33,661 nucleotides of DNA from Hyphomicrobiales bacterium (GTDB lineage Bacteria > Pseudomonadota > Alphaproteobacteria > Rhizobiales > Rhizobiaceae): assembly GCA_900468065.1 (NCBI GenBank), contig UBTA01000015.1:1-33661 (forward strand), given 5' to 3'. Positions within the stretch are counted from its first letter, which is position 1, and every line of letters starts with the position of its first letter. The notes under the pieces were generated by a model. That model was not told where the DNA came from. It did not search any database and saw nothing but the letters and a program-made list of their open reading frames with translations. Positions 1-8,758 of this stretch are shown here, piece after piece. The translations under genes were made by a program, and so were the position numbers.

Positions 1-15
1 AGGGTTGGGGAGGGG
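1..15. repeat. Partial copy of a GC-rich intergenic palindrome (window edge)
   Basis: The first 15 bases are identical to the last 15 bases of the window (33647-33661), in the same orientation. At the right end these bases directly follow a 21-bp palindromic core that also occurs at 5019-5039. The left edge is therefore probably the tail of another copy of this dispersed rhizobial-type repeat. Confidence 0.6.
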
Positions 16-36
16 TCTTTCCTAATCTTCAATCTA

Positions 37-51
37 ATCGAATTCTTCGAT
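37..51 (+). promoter_or_regulatory. Candidate LysR-type operator upstream of the amine dehydrogenase operon
   Basis: The perfect dyad ATCGAA-TTC-TTCGAT fits the T-N11-A rule for LysR-type regulators (T38 and A50). The octamer CGAATTCT occurs at 39-46 and again at 60-67, exactly 21 bp later, so on the same face of the helix. The site lies 75 bp before the start codon at 126. A similar dyad lies upstream of the ydcS-like gene at 15476-15490. Binding by the LysR protein encoded at 15502-16413 is inferred. Confidence 0.4.
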
Positions 52-125
52 CAATAAAGCGAATTCTGACCGCTTGATGCCAGCCTGCTTCATTGCGAAA
101 ACTTGTCCCAAACAAGGGAACAGAC

Positions 126-2573
126 ATGTCGAATTTGCCGTCTCATGCGCGCGTCGTGATCATCGGGGGAGGTGCGGTCGGGGCGTCCTGTCTTTACCAT
201 CTGGCCAAGGCTGGCTGGACGGACTGCGTGCTTCTCGAAAAGAACGAACTGACGGCCGGTTCGACATGGCATGCTGCGGGCAATGTGCCGACATTCTCGT
301 CGTCCTGGTCGATCATGAACATGCAGCGCTATTCGGCGTCGCTCTACCGCGAACTCGGCGATCTCGTCGATTATCCGATGAATTATCATGTCACCGGCTC
401 GATCCGGCTTGGTCACTCGAAGGAGCGGCTGCAGGAATTCAAGCGCGTCGTCGGCATGGGCCGCTATCAGGGCATGGATCTCGATATCCTGTCGCCCGAT
501 CAGATCAAATCGAAATATCCGTTCGTCGAAACCCATGACCTGGCCGGCGCACTCTACGATCCCTATGACGGTGATATCGATCCGGCGCAGCTGACACAGG
601 CGCTGGCGAAGGGCGCGCGTGATCTCGGCGCAAAGATCTTCCGCTTCTGTCCCGCCACCGGCGCGCGCCGGGAAAATGACGAGTGGATCATTTCGACGCC
701 GCAAGGCGAGATCCGTTGCGAGTATGTCGTCAACGCCGCCGGTTATTATGCCCGTGAGGTCGGAAAATGGTTTGGCCGCGATGTGCCGATGATGGTGATG
801 AGCCATCAATACATGCTGTTTGAGGAAATTCCCGAACTGGCCGCATGGTCGAAGGAAGCCGGACACAAGCTGCCGCTTCTGCGCGATGTCGACAGTTCCT
901 ATTACCTGCGCCAGGAAAAGACCGGGATGAATCTCGGCCCCTACGAGAAGAACTGCAAGGCGCACTGGATCACGCCGGATGATCCGATGCCGGAGGACTT
1001 TTCGTTCCAGCTTTTCCCCGACGATCTGGAGCGGCTGGAATGGTATCTCAACGATGCCGTCGAGCGCGTCCCGATCCTTGGCACGGCCGGTCTGTCGCGG
1101 ATGATCAACGGGCCGATCCCCTATGCGCCGGATGGCAACCCGCTGATCGGGCCGATGCCGGGCGTGCCGAATGCGTTCGAGGCCTGCGTCTTCACCTTTG
1201 GCATCTGCCAGGCGGGTGGTGCGGGCAAGGTGCTGGCCGAATGGGTGACCGAGGGGCAGACAGAGTGGGACATGTGGTCGTGCGATCCGCGCCGGTTTAC
1301 CAGTTTCACCGACCAGGATTATTGCATCGCCAAGGGCATGGAAATCTATGGCCATGAATATGCCATGCACTTTCCCAAGCATGCCTGGCCCGCCGGACGC
1401 AACAAGAAGCTGTCGCCGATCCACGACCGGATCGCGGCCCTCGGCGCGCAGTTCAAACCGTATAATGGCTGGGAGCGCGCCAACTGGTACGCCAAGCCGG
1501 GCGACGATCTTTCCGAGCAGGCGACGCAGACCTGGAATCGTGCGGGTCCCTGGCAAAAGCGCATCGAGGAAGAGTGCCTCGCGGTGCGCGATACCGCCGG
1601 GATTCTCGATCTGCCGGGCTTTTCGCGGTTCCGCCTGAAAGGCGAGGGTGCGCGCGACTGGCTGCTGGGTCTGACCACCGGCAAGGTGCCGAAGCCCGGC
1701 CGGATCGGACTTGCCTATTTCTCCGACGACAAAGGCCGCATCGTCACCGAAATGTCGGTCATGGCGCTGGAGGAGGATTTCTTCTTCCTGATCACGGCGG
1801 CGACGGCGCAGTGGCATGACTTCGAATGGTTGAAAAAGCACCTGCCGAAGGATGCGGCGTTTACGCTGGATGATGTCACCGAAAGCTTCACCTGCCAAAT
1901 TCTGTCGGGTCCTAAATCGCGCGACATTCTCGCGGAGGTTTCGAATGCCGATCTGGCGAAAGGCTGGCTGACGCATCAGTCGGTGCAGATCGCCGGGCTG
2001 TGGTGCCAGCTGGTGCGCGTGTCCTTTGCCGGTGAACTCGGCTGGGAAATCCATTCCAAGATTGATGATACCGTTGCAATCTTCGATGCCGTCTGGGCTG
2101 CCGGGCAAAAGCACGGGCTCAAGCCTTTTGGCATGGAAGCGCTGGATTCGCTTCGGATCGAGAAGGGATACCGTGCCTGGAAGGGTGATCTTTCCACCGA
2201 CTACACCATTCTGCAGGGCGGGCTTGAGCGCTTTGTCGATTGGGCCAAGCCCGACTTCAAGGGCAAGGCGGCGCTGGAACGCGAGAAACAGCAGGGCGTG
2301 ACCAAGCGCTTTGTGACGCTGGTGGTGGACGCAGGCGATTGCGATGCGCCCTATATGTCGACGCTCTGGCATGGCGGAAAGGTGGTCGGCGAAACGACAT
2401 CCGGCAACTGGGGTTACCGGATCGGCAAATCGGTGGCGCTCGGCATGCTGCGCGCCGATCTGGCCGAGCCCGGTACTGAAATTGAAGTCGAAATCTACGG
2501 CGACCGCTTCAAGGCTGTCGTGCATGCGGACGAGCCGCTGTTCGATCCCAAGAATGAGAGACTGCGCGCATGA
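126..2573 (+). CDS. FAD-dependent dimethylglycine/sarcosine dehydrogenase-type protein with GcvT domain
   Basis: An 815-residue flavoprotein of the dimethylglycine/sarcosine dehydrogenase family, which oxidatively removes N-methyl groups and passes the one-carbon unit to tetrahydrofolate. The N-terminal DAO-type FAD domain shows GGGAVG at residues 14-19. GSTWHAAG holds His49, which matches the histidine that binds FAD covalently in this family. The C-terminal half, from about residue 420, is an aminomethyltransferase (GcvT) folate domain. I chose ATG 126 because AAGGGAA sits just upstream; an in-frame TTG at 93 has no ribosome binding site. The stop overlaps the next start by 4 nt (ATGA), so the two are coupled. 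The exact substrate (dimethylglycine, sarcosine or another methylated amine) cannot be read from the sequence. Confidence 0.85.
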   Translation: MSNLPSHARVVIIGGGAVGASCLYHLAKAGWTDCVLLEKNELTAGSTWHAAGNVPTFSSSWSIMNMQRYSASLYRELGDLVDYPMNYHVTGSIRLGHSKERLQEFKRVVGMGRYQGMDLDILSPDQIKSKYPFVETHDLAGALYDPYDGDIDPAQLTQALAKGARDLGAKIFRFCPATGARRENDEWIISTPQGEIRCEYVVNAAGYYAREVGKWFGRDVPMMVMSHQYMLFEEIPELAAWSKEAGHKLPLLRDVDSSYYLRQEKTGMNLGPYEKNCKAHWITPDDPMPEDFSFQLFPDDLERLEWYLNDAVERVPILGTAGLSRMINGPIPYAPDGNPLIGPMPGVPNAFEACVFTFGICQAGGAGKVLAEWVTEGQTEWDMWSCDPRRFTSFTDQDYCIAKGMEIYGHEYAMHFPKHAWPAGRNKKLSPIHDRIAALGAQFKPYNGWERANWYAKPGDDLSEQATQTWNRAGPWQKRIEEECLAVRDTAGILDLPGFSRFRLKGEGARDWLLGLTTGKVPKPGRIGLAYFSDDKGRIVTEMSVMALEEDFFFLITAATAQWHDFEWLKKHLPKDAAFTLDDVTESFTCQILSGPKSRDILAEVSNADLAKGWLTHQSVQIAGLWCQLVRVSFAGELGWEIHSKIDDTVAIFDAVWAAGQKHGLKPFGMEALDSLRIEKGYRAWKGDLSTDYTILQGGLERFVDWAKPDFKGKAALEREKQQGVTKRFVTLVVDAGDCDAPYMSTLWHGGKVVGETTSGNWGYRIGKSVALGMLRADLAEPGTEIEVEIYGDRFKAVVHADEPLFDPKNERLRA

Positions 2574-5017
2574 GCAAGCCTATCCCCAAAAAGGCCCGCG
2601 CGGTCATCATCGGTGGCGGCGTGTCGGGCTGTTCGGTCGCCTATCATCTGGCGAAACTGGGCTGGACGGACGTGGTCCTGCTGGAGCGCAAGCAACTGAC
2701 ATCGGGCACGACCTGGCACGCGGCCGGCCTCATCGGCCAGTTGCGCGCCTCGCAGAACATGACCCGCCTCGCCAAATATTCGGCCGATCTCTACACCAAG
2801 CTGGAGGCCGAGACCGGCATCGGCACGGGTATGCGGCAGTGCGGCTCGATCACCGTGGCGCTCACTGAAGAGCGAAAGCAGGAAATCTACCGGCAGGCCT
2901 CGCTTGCCCGGGCCTTCGATGTCGACGTGCGGGAAATTTCGCCCGACGAGGTCAAGGCGATGTATCCGCATCTGAATATTTCGGATGTCACTGCCGCCGT
3001 GCACCTGCCGCTCGACGGCCAGTGCGATCCGGCCAACATCGCCATGGCGCTGGCCAAGGGCGCGCGGCAGAACGGCGCGACCATTCTCGAAGGCGTCAAG
3101 GTCACGGCGGTCCACAAGAAGGACGGCTGTGTATCCGGCGTCACCTGCGAGCAGAACGGCGAGACATTTACGATCGAGACGGAGAACGTTGTCAATGCGG
3201 CTGGCATGTGGGGCAGGGAACTCGGCAACATGTCCGGCGTCACCGTGCCGCTGCATGCCTGCGAGCATTTCTACATCGTCACAGAGCCGGTTGCCGGGCT
3301 GCAGCGCCTGCCGGTGCTGCGCGTGCCGGACGAATGCACCTATTACAAGGAGGATGCCGGCAAGATGCTGATCGGTGCCTTTGAGCTCAAGGCCAAGCCC
3401 TGGGGCATGAACGGCATCAGCGAGGATTTCTGCTTCGACCAGCTGCCGGAGGATTTTGACCATTTCGCGCCGATCCTCGAAAAGGCGGTTGGCCGTATGC
3501 CGATGCTGGAAACGGCCGGGATCCACACCTTCTTCAACGGCCCGGAAAGTTTTACGCCCGACGACCGCTACTATCTCGGCGAGGCGCCAGAGCTGAAAGG
3601 CTACTGGGTCGCGGCCGGTTACAATTCCATCGGCATCGTCTCTTCCGGCGGCGCCGGCATGGCGCTGGCGCAGTGGATGAACGATGGCGAGCCGCCGTTC
3701 GATCTCTGGGAAGTCGATATCCGCCGGGCGCAGCCGTTCCAGAAGAACCGCACCTATCTCAAGGAGCGGGTGACCGAGACGCTCGGCCTGCTCTACGCCG
3801 ACCATTTCCCCTATCGCCAGATGGCGACGGCACGCGGTGTTCGCCGCACACCCTTGCACGAGCACCTGAAGGCGCGTGGCGCCGTGTTCGGCGAAGTCGC
3901 GGGCTGGGAGCGGGCCAACTGGTTTGCCAGAGAAGGCCAGGAGCGGGAATACAAATACAGCTGGAAGCGGCAGAATTGGTTCGACAACCAGCGCGACGAA
4001 CATCTGGCCATCCGGGGCGGCGTCGGCCTGATCGACATGACCTCGTTCGGCAAGATCCGTGTCGAGGGTCGCGATGCGCTTTCCTTCCTGCAGAAGCTCT
4101 GTGCCAACCAGCTGGATGTCGCGGCGGGCCGCATCGTCTATACCCAGATGCTCAATGCCCGTGGCGGCATCGAAAGCGACCTGACGGTCACCCGGCTGTC
4201 GGAAACCGCTTTCCTGCTGATCGTCCCTGGCGCCACGCTGCAGCGCGACCTTGCCTGGCTGCGCAAGCACCTCGCCGATGAATTCGTCGTCATCACCGAT
4301 GTGACCGCGGCGGAATCGGTGCTCTGCGTCATGGGGCCGAAGGCGCGCGAGCTGATGCAAAAGGTCAGCCCCAACGATTTTTCCAATGCCGCCCATCCGT
4401 TCGGGTCGGCACGGGAAATCGAAATAGGCATGGGTCTCGCCCGCGCGCACCGCGTCACTTACGTTGGCGAACTCGGCTGGGAGCTTTACGTCTCCACCGA
4501 CCAGACGGCGCACGTGTTCGAGACGCTGGAAGCGGCAGGCGCCGATATCGGCCTGAAACTCTGCGGCATCCATACGCTCGACAGTTGCCGCATCGAAAAG
4601 GCTTTCCGCCATTTCGGCCATGACATCACCGATGAGGATCATGTGCTGGAAGCCGGTCTTGGTTTTGCGGTGAAGCCGGGGAAGGGCGAGTTCATCGGCC
4701 GCGATGCGGTGTTGACGAAGCAGGACAGCGGGCTGTCGCGCCGGCTGCTACAATTCCGGCTGACCGATCCGGAGCCGCTTTTGTTCCACAACGAGGCGGT
4801 GGTTCGCGACGGCAAGATCGTCGGCACGATCACATCGGGCAATTACGGCCACCATCTCGGCGGTGCGATCGGGCTTGGTTATGTGCCGTGCAAGGGCGAG
4901 AGCGAGGCGGATGTGCTGGGCTCGGCTTACGAGATCGAAATTGCCGGAACACGGGTGAGGGCGGAGGCGTCGCTGTCGCCGATGTATGATCCGAAGTCGG
5001 AACGGGTGAGGGTTTAG
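2570..5017 (+). CDS. Second FAD-GcvT amine dehydrogenase (dimethylglycine dehydrogenase-like)
   Basis: Also 815 residues and a divergent tandem paralogue of the preceding gene, with the same order: FAD-binding domain (GGGVSG, residues 15-20), TTWHAAG with the presumed flavin-linked His50, then a GcvT folate domain containing DSCRIEKAFR and a typical family C-terminus. The 4-nt ATGA overlap argues for coupled translation. Two such enzymes side by side, followed by a Rieske oxygenase, fit successive demethylations such as dimethylglycine to sarcosine to glycine, but which enzyme does which step is inference. A GC-rich palindrome (5019-5106) follows the stop immediately and may slow or end transcription before the Rieske gene. 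Confidence 0.85.
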   Translation: MSKPIPKKARAVIIGGGVSGCSVAYHLAKLGWTDVVLLERKQLTSGTTWHAAGLIGQLRASQNMTRLAKYSADLYTKLEAETGIGTGMRQCGSITVALTEERKQEIYRQASLARAFDVDVREISPDEVKAMYPHLNISDVTAAVHLPLDGQCDPANIAMALAKGARQNGATILEGVKVTAVHKKDGCVSGVTCEQNGETFTIETENVVNAAGMWGRELGNMSGVTVPLHACEHFYIVTEPVAGLQRLPVLRVPDECTYYKEDAGKMLIGAFELKAKPWGMNGISEDFCFDQLPEDFDHFAPILEKAVGRMPMLETAGIHTFFNGPESFTPDDRYYLGEAPELKGYWVAAGYNSIGIVSSGGAGMALAQWMNDGEPPFDLWEVDIRRAQPFQKNRTYLKERVTETLGLLYADHFPYRQMATARGVRRTPLHEHLKARGAVFGEVAGWERANWFAREGQEREYKYSWKRQNWFDNQRDEHLAIRGGVGLIDMTSFGKIRVEGRDALSFLQKLCANQLDVAAGRIVYTQMLNARGGIESDLTVTRLSETAFLLIVPGATLQRDLAWLRKHLADEFVVITDVTAAESVLCVMGPKARELMQKVSPNDFSNAAHPFGSAREIEIGMGLARAHRVTYVGELGWELYVSTDQTAHVFETLEAAGADIGLKLCGIHTLDSCRIEKAFRHFGHDITDEDHVLEAGLGFAVKPGKGEFIGRDAVLTKQDSGLSRRLLQFRLTDPEPLLFHNEAVVRDGKIVGTITSGNYGHHLGGAIGLGYVPCKGESEADVLGSAYEIEIAGTRVRAEASLSPMYDPKSERVRV

Positions 5018-5018
5018 C

Positions 5019-5106
5019 CCCTCCCCCTTGTGGGGAGGGGACTTTCTTTTCCAACAAGAAAAACCCCTCCCGACCCTTCGGGCCACCCTCCCCACAAGGG
5101 GGAGGG
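5019..5106. repeat. Intergenic inverted repeat element
   Basis: A 21-bp palindromic core at 5019-5039 (a C-rich arm, TTGT, then a G-rich arm) recurs as its perfect inverse at 5086-5106, with about 46 bp between. The spacer holds a smaller hairpin with CCCTTCGGG. The same 21-mer occurs at 33630-33650. It fills most of the gap between the second dehydrogenase and the Rieske gene. It resembles the dispersed palindromic elements common between genes in rhizobia. It carries no ORF and can fold into strong RNA hairpins. Confidence 0.8.
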
Positions 5107-5170
5107 ATAATCGAGACTGCCGCTCCATCAGAGCAACCGAGGCAATAGATTGTGCAAAAGGGGAATTCCC

Positions 5171-6400
5171 ATGCTCGCGCCAGACACAAAGACGACGGAA
5201 AAGCCGACCGACCGCATCGACCAACTCGTTGCCGCCCACAAGCCCGGCCATGGCCTCACGCGGCCGTTCTACCGGGACGAGGATATTTACGAGCGCGATC
5301 TGGAGCGCGTCTTCCGGCGTCACTGGCATTGCGTTGCGCATGAGAGCGTTATCCCCAAGCCGAACGATTTCGAAGTTTTTCGCATGGCCTCCGAGCAGGT
5401 GATCCTGACGCGGCATGCGGATGGGACTGTTCATGCCATCCTCAATGTCTGCCGCCATCGCGGCGCCGAGGTCTGCACCAAGGACAAGGGCAATGCCCGT
5501 GTCTTCGTCTGTCCCTATCATGCCTGGACCTATGGCAATGACGGATCCCTGCGGGCGGCCCGGCTGATGCCGAAGGATTTCAAGCGTGAAGACCATGGGC
5601 TGAAGAAACTGCACGTCCGCGTCGTCGAAGGCCTCGTTTTCATCTCCTTTGCCGAAAATCCGCTCGATTTCACCGAGGTCGAAAACCTCCTCCATGCCAC
5701 CTGTGGCCAATATGGCTGGGGACAGGCCAAGGTTGCCTACCGGCAGAGTTATCCGGTCGATGCCAACTGGAAGCTGGCGGTCGAGAACTATGTCGAGTGC
5801 TATCATTGCGGTCCGGCACATCCGGAATATTCGCAGACCCACGCGCTTGAGCAGCCGCTGCACATGATCGAGGCTCTGAATGCGGCGATGGAGGAGCGCA
5901 CCTGTGCGCTTGGCATCCAGGTCGGTTCCGGCGACCACTGGCAGACGTCGGAAAACGGCAAGGAAACCATCCATGCCTTCCGCTATGCGCTTTATGATGG
6001 CGTCAAGACCGGCAGCCAGGACGGTTCGCCTCTGGCTCCGCTGATGGGCCGGTTTACCGAATTCGACGGCGGCGTCACCTCCGTGCATCTCGGAGGCACG
6101 TCGTTCCTTGTCTGCTACCCCGACCACGGCATGATCTACCGCTTCATTCCGAAGGGACCGGAAGCCTGCGAGATGGAGCTGATCTGGCTGGTCAATGGCG
6201 AGGCGGAAGAGGGTATCGACTACGATCTTGAAAAGCTGAAATGGCTCTGGACGGTCACCACCGACGAGGACAAGTCGATCATCGAGCATACCTCGCGCGG
6301 CGTGCGTTCGCACTATTTCGTCCCCGGCCCGATCGCGCCGATGGAGCAGAACGAACTGCGCTATATCAACTGGTATCTCGACGAGATCAGCCGGGCCTGA
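5171..6400 (+). CDS. Rieske non-haem iron oxygenase alpha subunit, betaine-demethylase type
   Basis: A 409-residue ring-hydroxylating-type oxygenase. The Rieske [2Fe-2S] ligands are Cys94-x-His96 and Cys114-x2-His117. The mononuclear iron site is seen in ENYVECYHCGPAHPEY (His-x4-His) in the C-terminal domain. This subfamily includes glycine betaine monooxygenase GbcA and stachydrine demethylase, which hydroxylate an N-methyl group that then leaves as formaldehyde. ATG 5171 is preceded by AAAAGGGG; the in-frame TTG at 5150 is too far upstream of it. Its position after two dimethylglycine/sarcosine dehydrogenase-like genes supports an N-demethylase role. The reductase partner expected for such oxygenases is not encoded in the window. 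Confidence 0.8.
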   Translation: MLAPDTKTTEKPTDRIDQLVAAHKPGHGLTRPFYRDEDIYERDLERVFRRHWHCVAHESVIPKPNDFEVFRMASEQVILTRHADGTVHAILNVCRHRGAEVCTKDKGNARVFVCPYHAWTYGNDGSLRAARLMPKDFKREDHGLKKLHVRVVEGLVFISFAENPLDFTEVENLLHATCGQYGWGQAKVAYRQSYPVDANWKLAVENYVECYHCGPAHPEYSQTHALEQPLHMIEALNAAMEERTCALGIQVGSGDHWQTSENGKETIHAFRYALYDGVKTGSQDGSPLAPLMGRFTEFDGGVTSVHLGGTSFLVCYPDHGMIYRFIPKGPEACEMELIWLVNGEAEEGIDYDLEKLKWLWTVTTDEDKSIIEHTSRGVRSHYFVPGPIAPMEQNELRYINWYLDEISRA

Positions 6401-6415
6401 CGAGTAAGCGACACC

Positions 6416-6943
6416 TCACTGCGCCGCGACACCGTGTATATTTGAAATGCGCGTCGTCCATTTCGGTGCGGTGGGTTCAACGCCGAAGCGGTTGGGGAAG
6501 GTGAAGAAGGTGTCGAACGCCTGCTCTTTGCCGGCAGGGACGCGCGCAAGGATCAGGGCCGTGTCTTCACCGACTGTCTTGCAGGTATCGTTCGGGCAAT
6601 CTTCAAGCGCCACCGTCAGATTGAAATTGGTCAGATTGGCCGCGCTCTTGTTTAGGACTGTGCCGGTGACCCGGTAGCTCGTGTCCGGCCGGTTGCGGGT
6701 GAACTGCAGGTTCTCCAGCGCAAGGTCTTCCGGCTGAATGACCGGACGGTCCTGGGTGAAGGGCGGCGGATCGGTCTCGTTGCTTTCGCCACTGCCGTCT
6801 CGCAGCCAGACCACGAAAGCCGAAGCAAGCCCCAATGCGACGAGAATGCTGAGCACCGGTTCGGCAAAACGCCGGAAGCGCGATGAGCGCATGGCGAAAT
6901 ACACGATCAAAAGGCCTGCTATCGCAGGGAAAATCCAGATCAT
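6416..6943 (-). CDS. Membrane-anchored hypothetical protein with extracytoplasmic beta domain
   Basis: 175 residues, not recognised as a named family. Two hydrophobic helices lie near the N-terminus (MIWIFPAIAGLLIVYFAM and, after a basic RSSRFRRF loop, a second from about residue 24). A soluble domain follows with ENLQFTR, a TGTVLNKS turn, two nearby cysteines (CPNDTC) and an alternating hydrophobic pattern. This resembles an FxLYD/CARDB-like beta sandwich, but that is a guess. The start at 6943 is preceded by GGAGG. It converges with the Rieske gene, leaving a 15-nt gap, and diverges from the YciF-like gene. Confidence 0.7.
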   Translation of the reverse strand: MIWIFPAIAGLLIVYFAMRSSRFRRFAEPVLSILVALGLASAFVVWLRDGSGESNETDPPPFTQDRPVIQPEDLALENLQFTRNRPDTSYRVTGTVLNKSAANLTNFNLTVALEDCPNDTCKTVGEDTALILARVPAGKEQAFDTFFTFPNRFGVEPTAPKWTTRISNIHGVAAQ

Positions 6944-7029
6944 CAAAGTCCTCCGGACTTCTATATAGGCGGGGCGGTGCCGGGATGGAAGCGCTGCGCG
7001 GAACGATCCGGCGATTGTCTGGGGACGGG

Positions 7030-7054
7030 GGAACAAAGCACCCAGTCGCTCGTT
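7030..7054 (+). promoter_or_regulatory. EcfG/RpoE2-type general stress promoter
   Basis: GGAAC at 7030-7034, a 16-nt spacer, and CGTT at 7051-7054 match the consensus promoter of the alphaproteobacterial general stress sigma factor (EcfG, called RpoE2 in Sinorhizobium). It lies 50 bp upstream of the start codon at 7105 and points at the YciF-like gene. Genes of that family often belong to general stress regulons, so motif and target agree. Confidence 0.7.
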
Positions 7055-7104
7055 TCTTGCTCGTCGCCCCCGACATGTTCCAATTGCTGAAAAGGAAGAG
7101 ACCT

Positions 7105-7605
7105 ATGGCCACAAAAGCCCTGGAAGACCTGTTCTATGACATGCTCAAGGATGTCTATTACGCTGAACGCAAAATCCTGAAGACACTGCCGAAAATGGCC
7201 AAGGGCGCGCAGAGCCCGAAGCTGAAGGCCGCTTTCGAAAAGCACCATGAGGAAACCGAAGGCCAGATCGAGCGCCTGCAGCAAGTGTTTGAAATCTTCG
7301 GCAAGCGCGCCGTCGGAAAGACCTGCCCGGCGATCGACGGCATCGTCGAAGAAGGCGAGGAAATCCTCGAAGAATTCAAGGGCTCACCCGCTCTCGATGC
7401 CGGGCTTCTCGCCACAGCGCAGGCTGTCGAACACTATGAAATGGCCCGCTACGGCACGTTGAAGACCTGGGCTGGCATGCTCGGCCTCAAGGATGCCGTC
7501 AAGCTGCTCGACGAGACCCTGCAGCAGGAAGGCGCTACCGATCACGCGCTGACGGCCTTGGCTGAAGCGTCGGTCAATGCAACGGCGATGAAAAAAGCTG
7601 CATAA
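7105..7605 (+). CDS. YciE/YciF-type ferritin-like stress protein (DUF892)
   Basis: 166 residues, largely helical, in the YciE/YciF family of ferritin-like four-helix-bundle proteins. Visible family features are LEDLFYDMLKDVYYAERKILKTLPKMAK at the N-terminus, the HHEET segment, and AVEHYEMARYGTLKTWA in the third helix, which supply Glu and His residues for a possible di-metal site. The start ATG 7105 follows AAGGAAGAG. An upstream extension of the frame to 6883 has no ribosome binding site and overlaps the stress promoter. Expression under general stress is inferred from the GGAAC-N16-CGTT element. The biochemical role of this family is poorly defined; protection against oxidative or osmotic stress is the usual suggestion. 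Confidence 0.88.
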   Translation: MATKALEDLFYDMLKDVYYAERKILKTLPKMAKGAQSPKLKAAFEKHHEETEGQIERLQQVFEIFGKRAVGKTCPAIDGIVEEGEEILEEFKGSPALDAGLLATAQAVEHYEMARYGTLKTWAGMLGLKDAVKLLDETLQQEGATDHALTALAEASVNATAMKKAA

Positions 7606-7618
7606 CGGGACCGCTCCA

Positions 7619-7655
7619 AATTGGCCGGAGACCCTATCTCCGGCCAATTTTCTAT
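7619..7655 (+). terminator. Rho-independent terminator between convergent genes
   Basis: A perfect 13-bp stem (7619-7631 with 7637-7649) and a 5-nt loop are followed by TTTCTATTT on the plus strand. It lies 13 nt after the YciF-like stop and directly before the 3' end of the opposing binding-protein gene, so it may act in both directions. Confidence 0.85.
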
Positions 7656-8758
7656 TTCAAGCTGATCCAGTAGGCGCCACGGAACGGAACCGCAGCAAAG
7701 CGCGCGTTGATTTCCTTGAGCGACTGATCGGGATCGATATCGGCAAAAATCTCCGGCCGCAGCCAGCGGGCAAAGGCCTCCGCTGCCAGAATATTCAGCG
7801 GTACGGCATTGAAGAAATTCCACACTCCGTGCACACGGCCGTTCTGGACGCCCGACAGGTTGGCCAGAACAGGATTTTTTACGGCTTCGCCAAGTGTCTT
7901 GCGGGCCTCGTCGGCGGGAACGCCGGGGCCGATGGAAAAGACGCTGTAGGTGCCACCCGGTGACGCGGTGGCTATATAGACTTCCGGGTCAGCCTCGATC
8001 AGATACTCGTTGCTGACGATGCCGCCCTGGCGCGGCAGGTTCTTATTGGCAATGTTGCGGCTGCCGGTAATGCCGATGAATTCGCCGAGGCCGCCGGTGC
8101 CATAGGCATAGCAGCAGCGATCCGGATTGGGGAATGCGTCCATCAGTACGGTCGGGCCGGGCTCCGGATTGGCGGCGACCCGATCGGTGATGCGTTTCAG
8201 ATGTTCCTCATAGAAATCGGCAAAGGCATTTGCCTGTTCTTCGCGCTCGAAAATCTTGCCGAGTAGCCGCATGTTGCCGGGCGTGTTCTTCAAGGGATCG
8301 CTGTTGAAATCGACGACGAAGACCGGGGCGCCGGTGCTTTCGAGATAGTCGATCGCCCGCTTGCCGAGATCGGTATCGGCCTGCCAGTTGGCCATGATGG
8401 CAAGATCGGCGTTGAGCGACAGGATGGTTTCGAAGGACAGGCCGTCGCCGGTGCCATCGCCAATGATCGGGACGTCCGCAAGGGCTGGAAACTTTTCGAC
8501 GAAGTCCTTGTAGATTTCCGGGTTGTCGCCCTTCAGGTCTCCCGACCATCCGGCAAGCAGGCTGACGGGATCGGGATGGATCAGCGACAGCGCGACCAGA
8601 TTGAAGCCGCTGCCGAGCAGGATGGCTTTTGGTTTTTCCTTGATCGTCACCTGCCGGCCGATCCCGTCGGTCAACGTCAACGGCCAGCGTTCCTGCGCGT
8701 TCGACACTGCAGCACAGGCCAGAAACAGGCCAAGGCTCAGAAGAAGGAGGCGTTTCAC
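7652..8758 (-). CDS. Periplasmic iron-siderophore binding protein (FepB/TroA-like)
   Basis: 368 residues in the class III periplasmic binding protein family, with an N-terminal signal peptide (VKRLLLLSLGLFLACAAVSNA, cleavage likely before QER). The start of the mature protein, LTDGIGRQVTIKEKPKAIL, is typical of FepB-like receptors, and the second lobe includes PTVLMDAF. I chose the GTG start at 8758 because its GTGA overlaps the fhuF stop, giving translational coupling; the longer frame to 8890 lies inside fhuF. Partnership with a ferric reductase suggests a ferric-siderophore or haem-type ligand. No cognate permease or ATPase is adjacent, so it must borrow one encoded elsewhere. Confidence 0.82.
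   Translation of the reverse strand: MKRLLLLSLGLFLACAAVSNAQERWPLTLTDGIGRQVTIKEKPKAILLGSGFNLVALSLIHPDPVSLLAGWSGDLKGDNPEIYKDFVEKFPALADVPIIGDGTGDGLSFETILSLNADLAIMANWQADTDLGKRAIDYLESTGAPVFVVDFNSDPLKNTPGNMRLLGKIFEREEQANAFADFYEEHLKRITDRVAANPEPGPTVLMDAFPNPDRCCYAYGTGGLGEFIGITGSRNIANKNLPRQGGIVSNEYLIEADPEVYIATASPGGTYSVFSIGPGVPADEARKTLGEAVKNPVLANLSGVQNGRVHGVWNFFNAVPLNILAAEAFARWLRPEIFADIDPDQSLKEINARFAAVPFRGAYWISLK

Noticed and set aside
93..125. Upstream TTG start for the first dehydrogenase
   Set aside because: AAGGGAA lies between this TTG and ATG 126 at ideal spacing for the ATG, and the extra residues do not fit the family N-terminus.
90..2525. 811-residue open frame antisense to the first dehydrogenase gene
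   Set aside because: High-GC shadow frame: rich in Arg/His/Gly/Asp with no domain pattern, while the plus strand encodes a full recognisable enzyme. The similar long antisense frames at 2495-4642 and 4748-6313 are rejected on the same grounds.
5019..5106. CRISPR-like or tRNA-like structure
   Set aside because: Only an inverted pair of palindromes, with no regular array of direct repeats and spacers and no cloverleaf or anticodon arm.
5150..5170. TTG start extending the Rieske gene
   Set aside because: The ribosome site AAAAGGGG lies downstream of it and serves ATG 5171.
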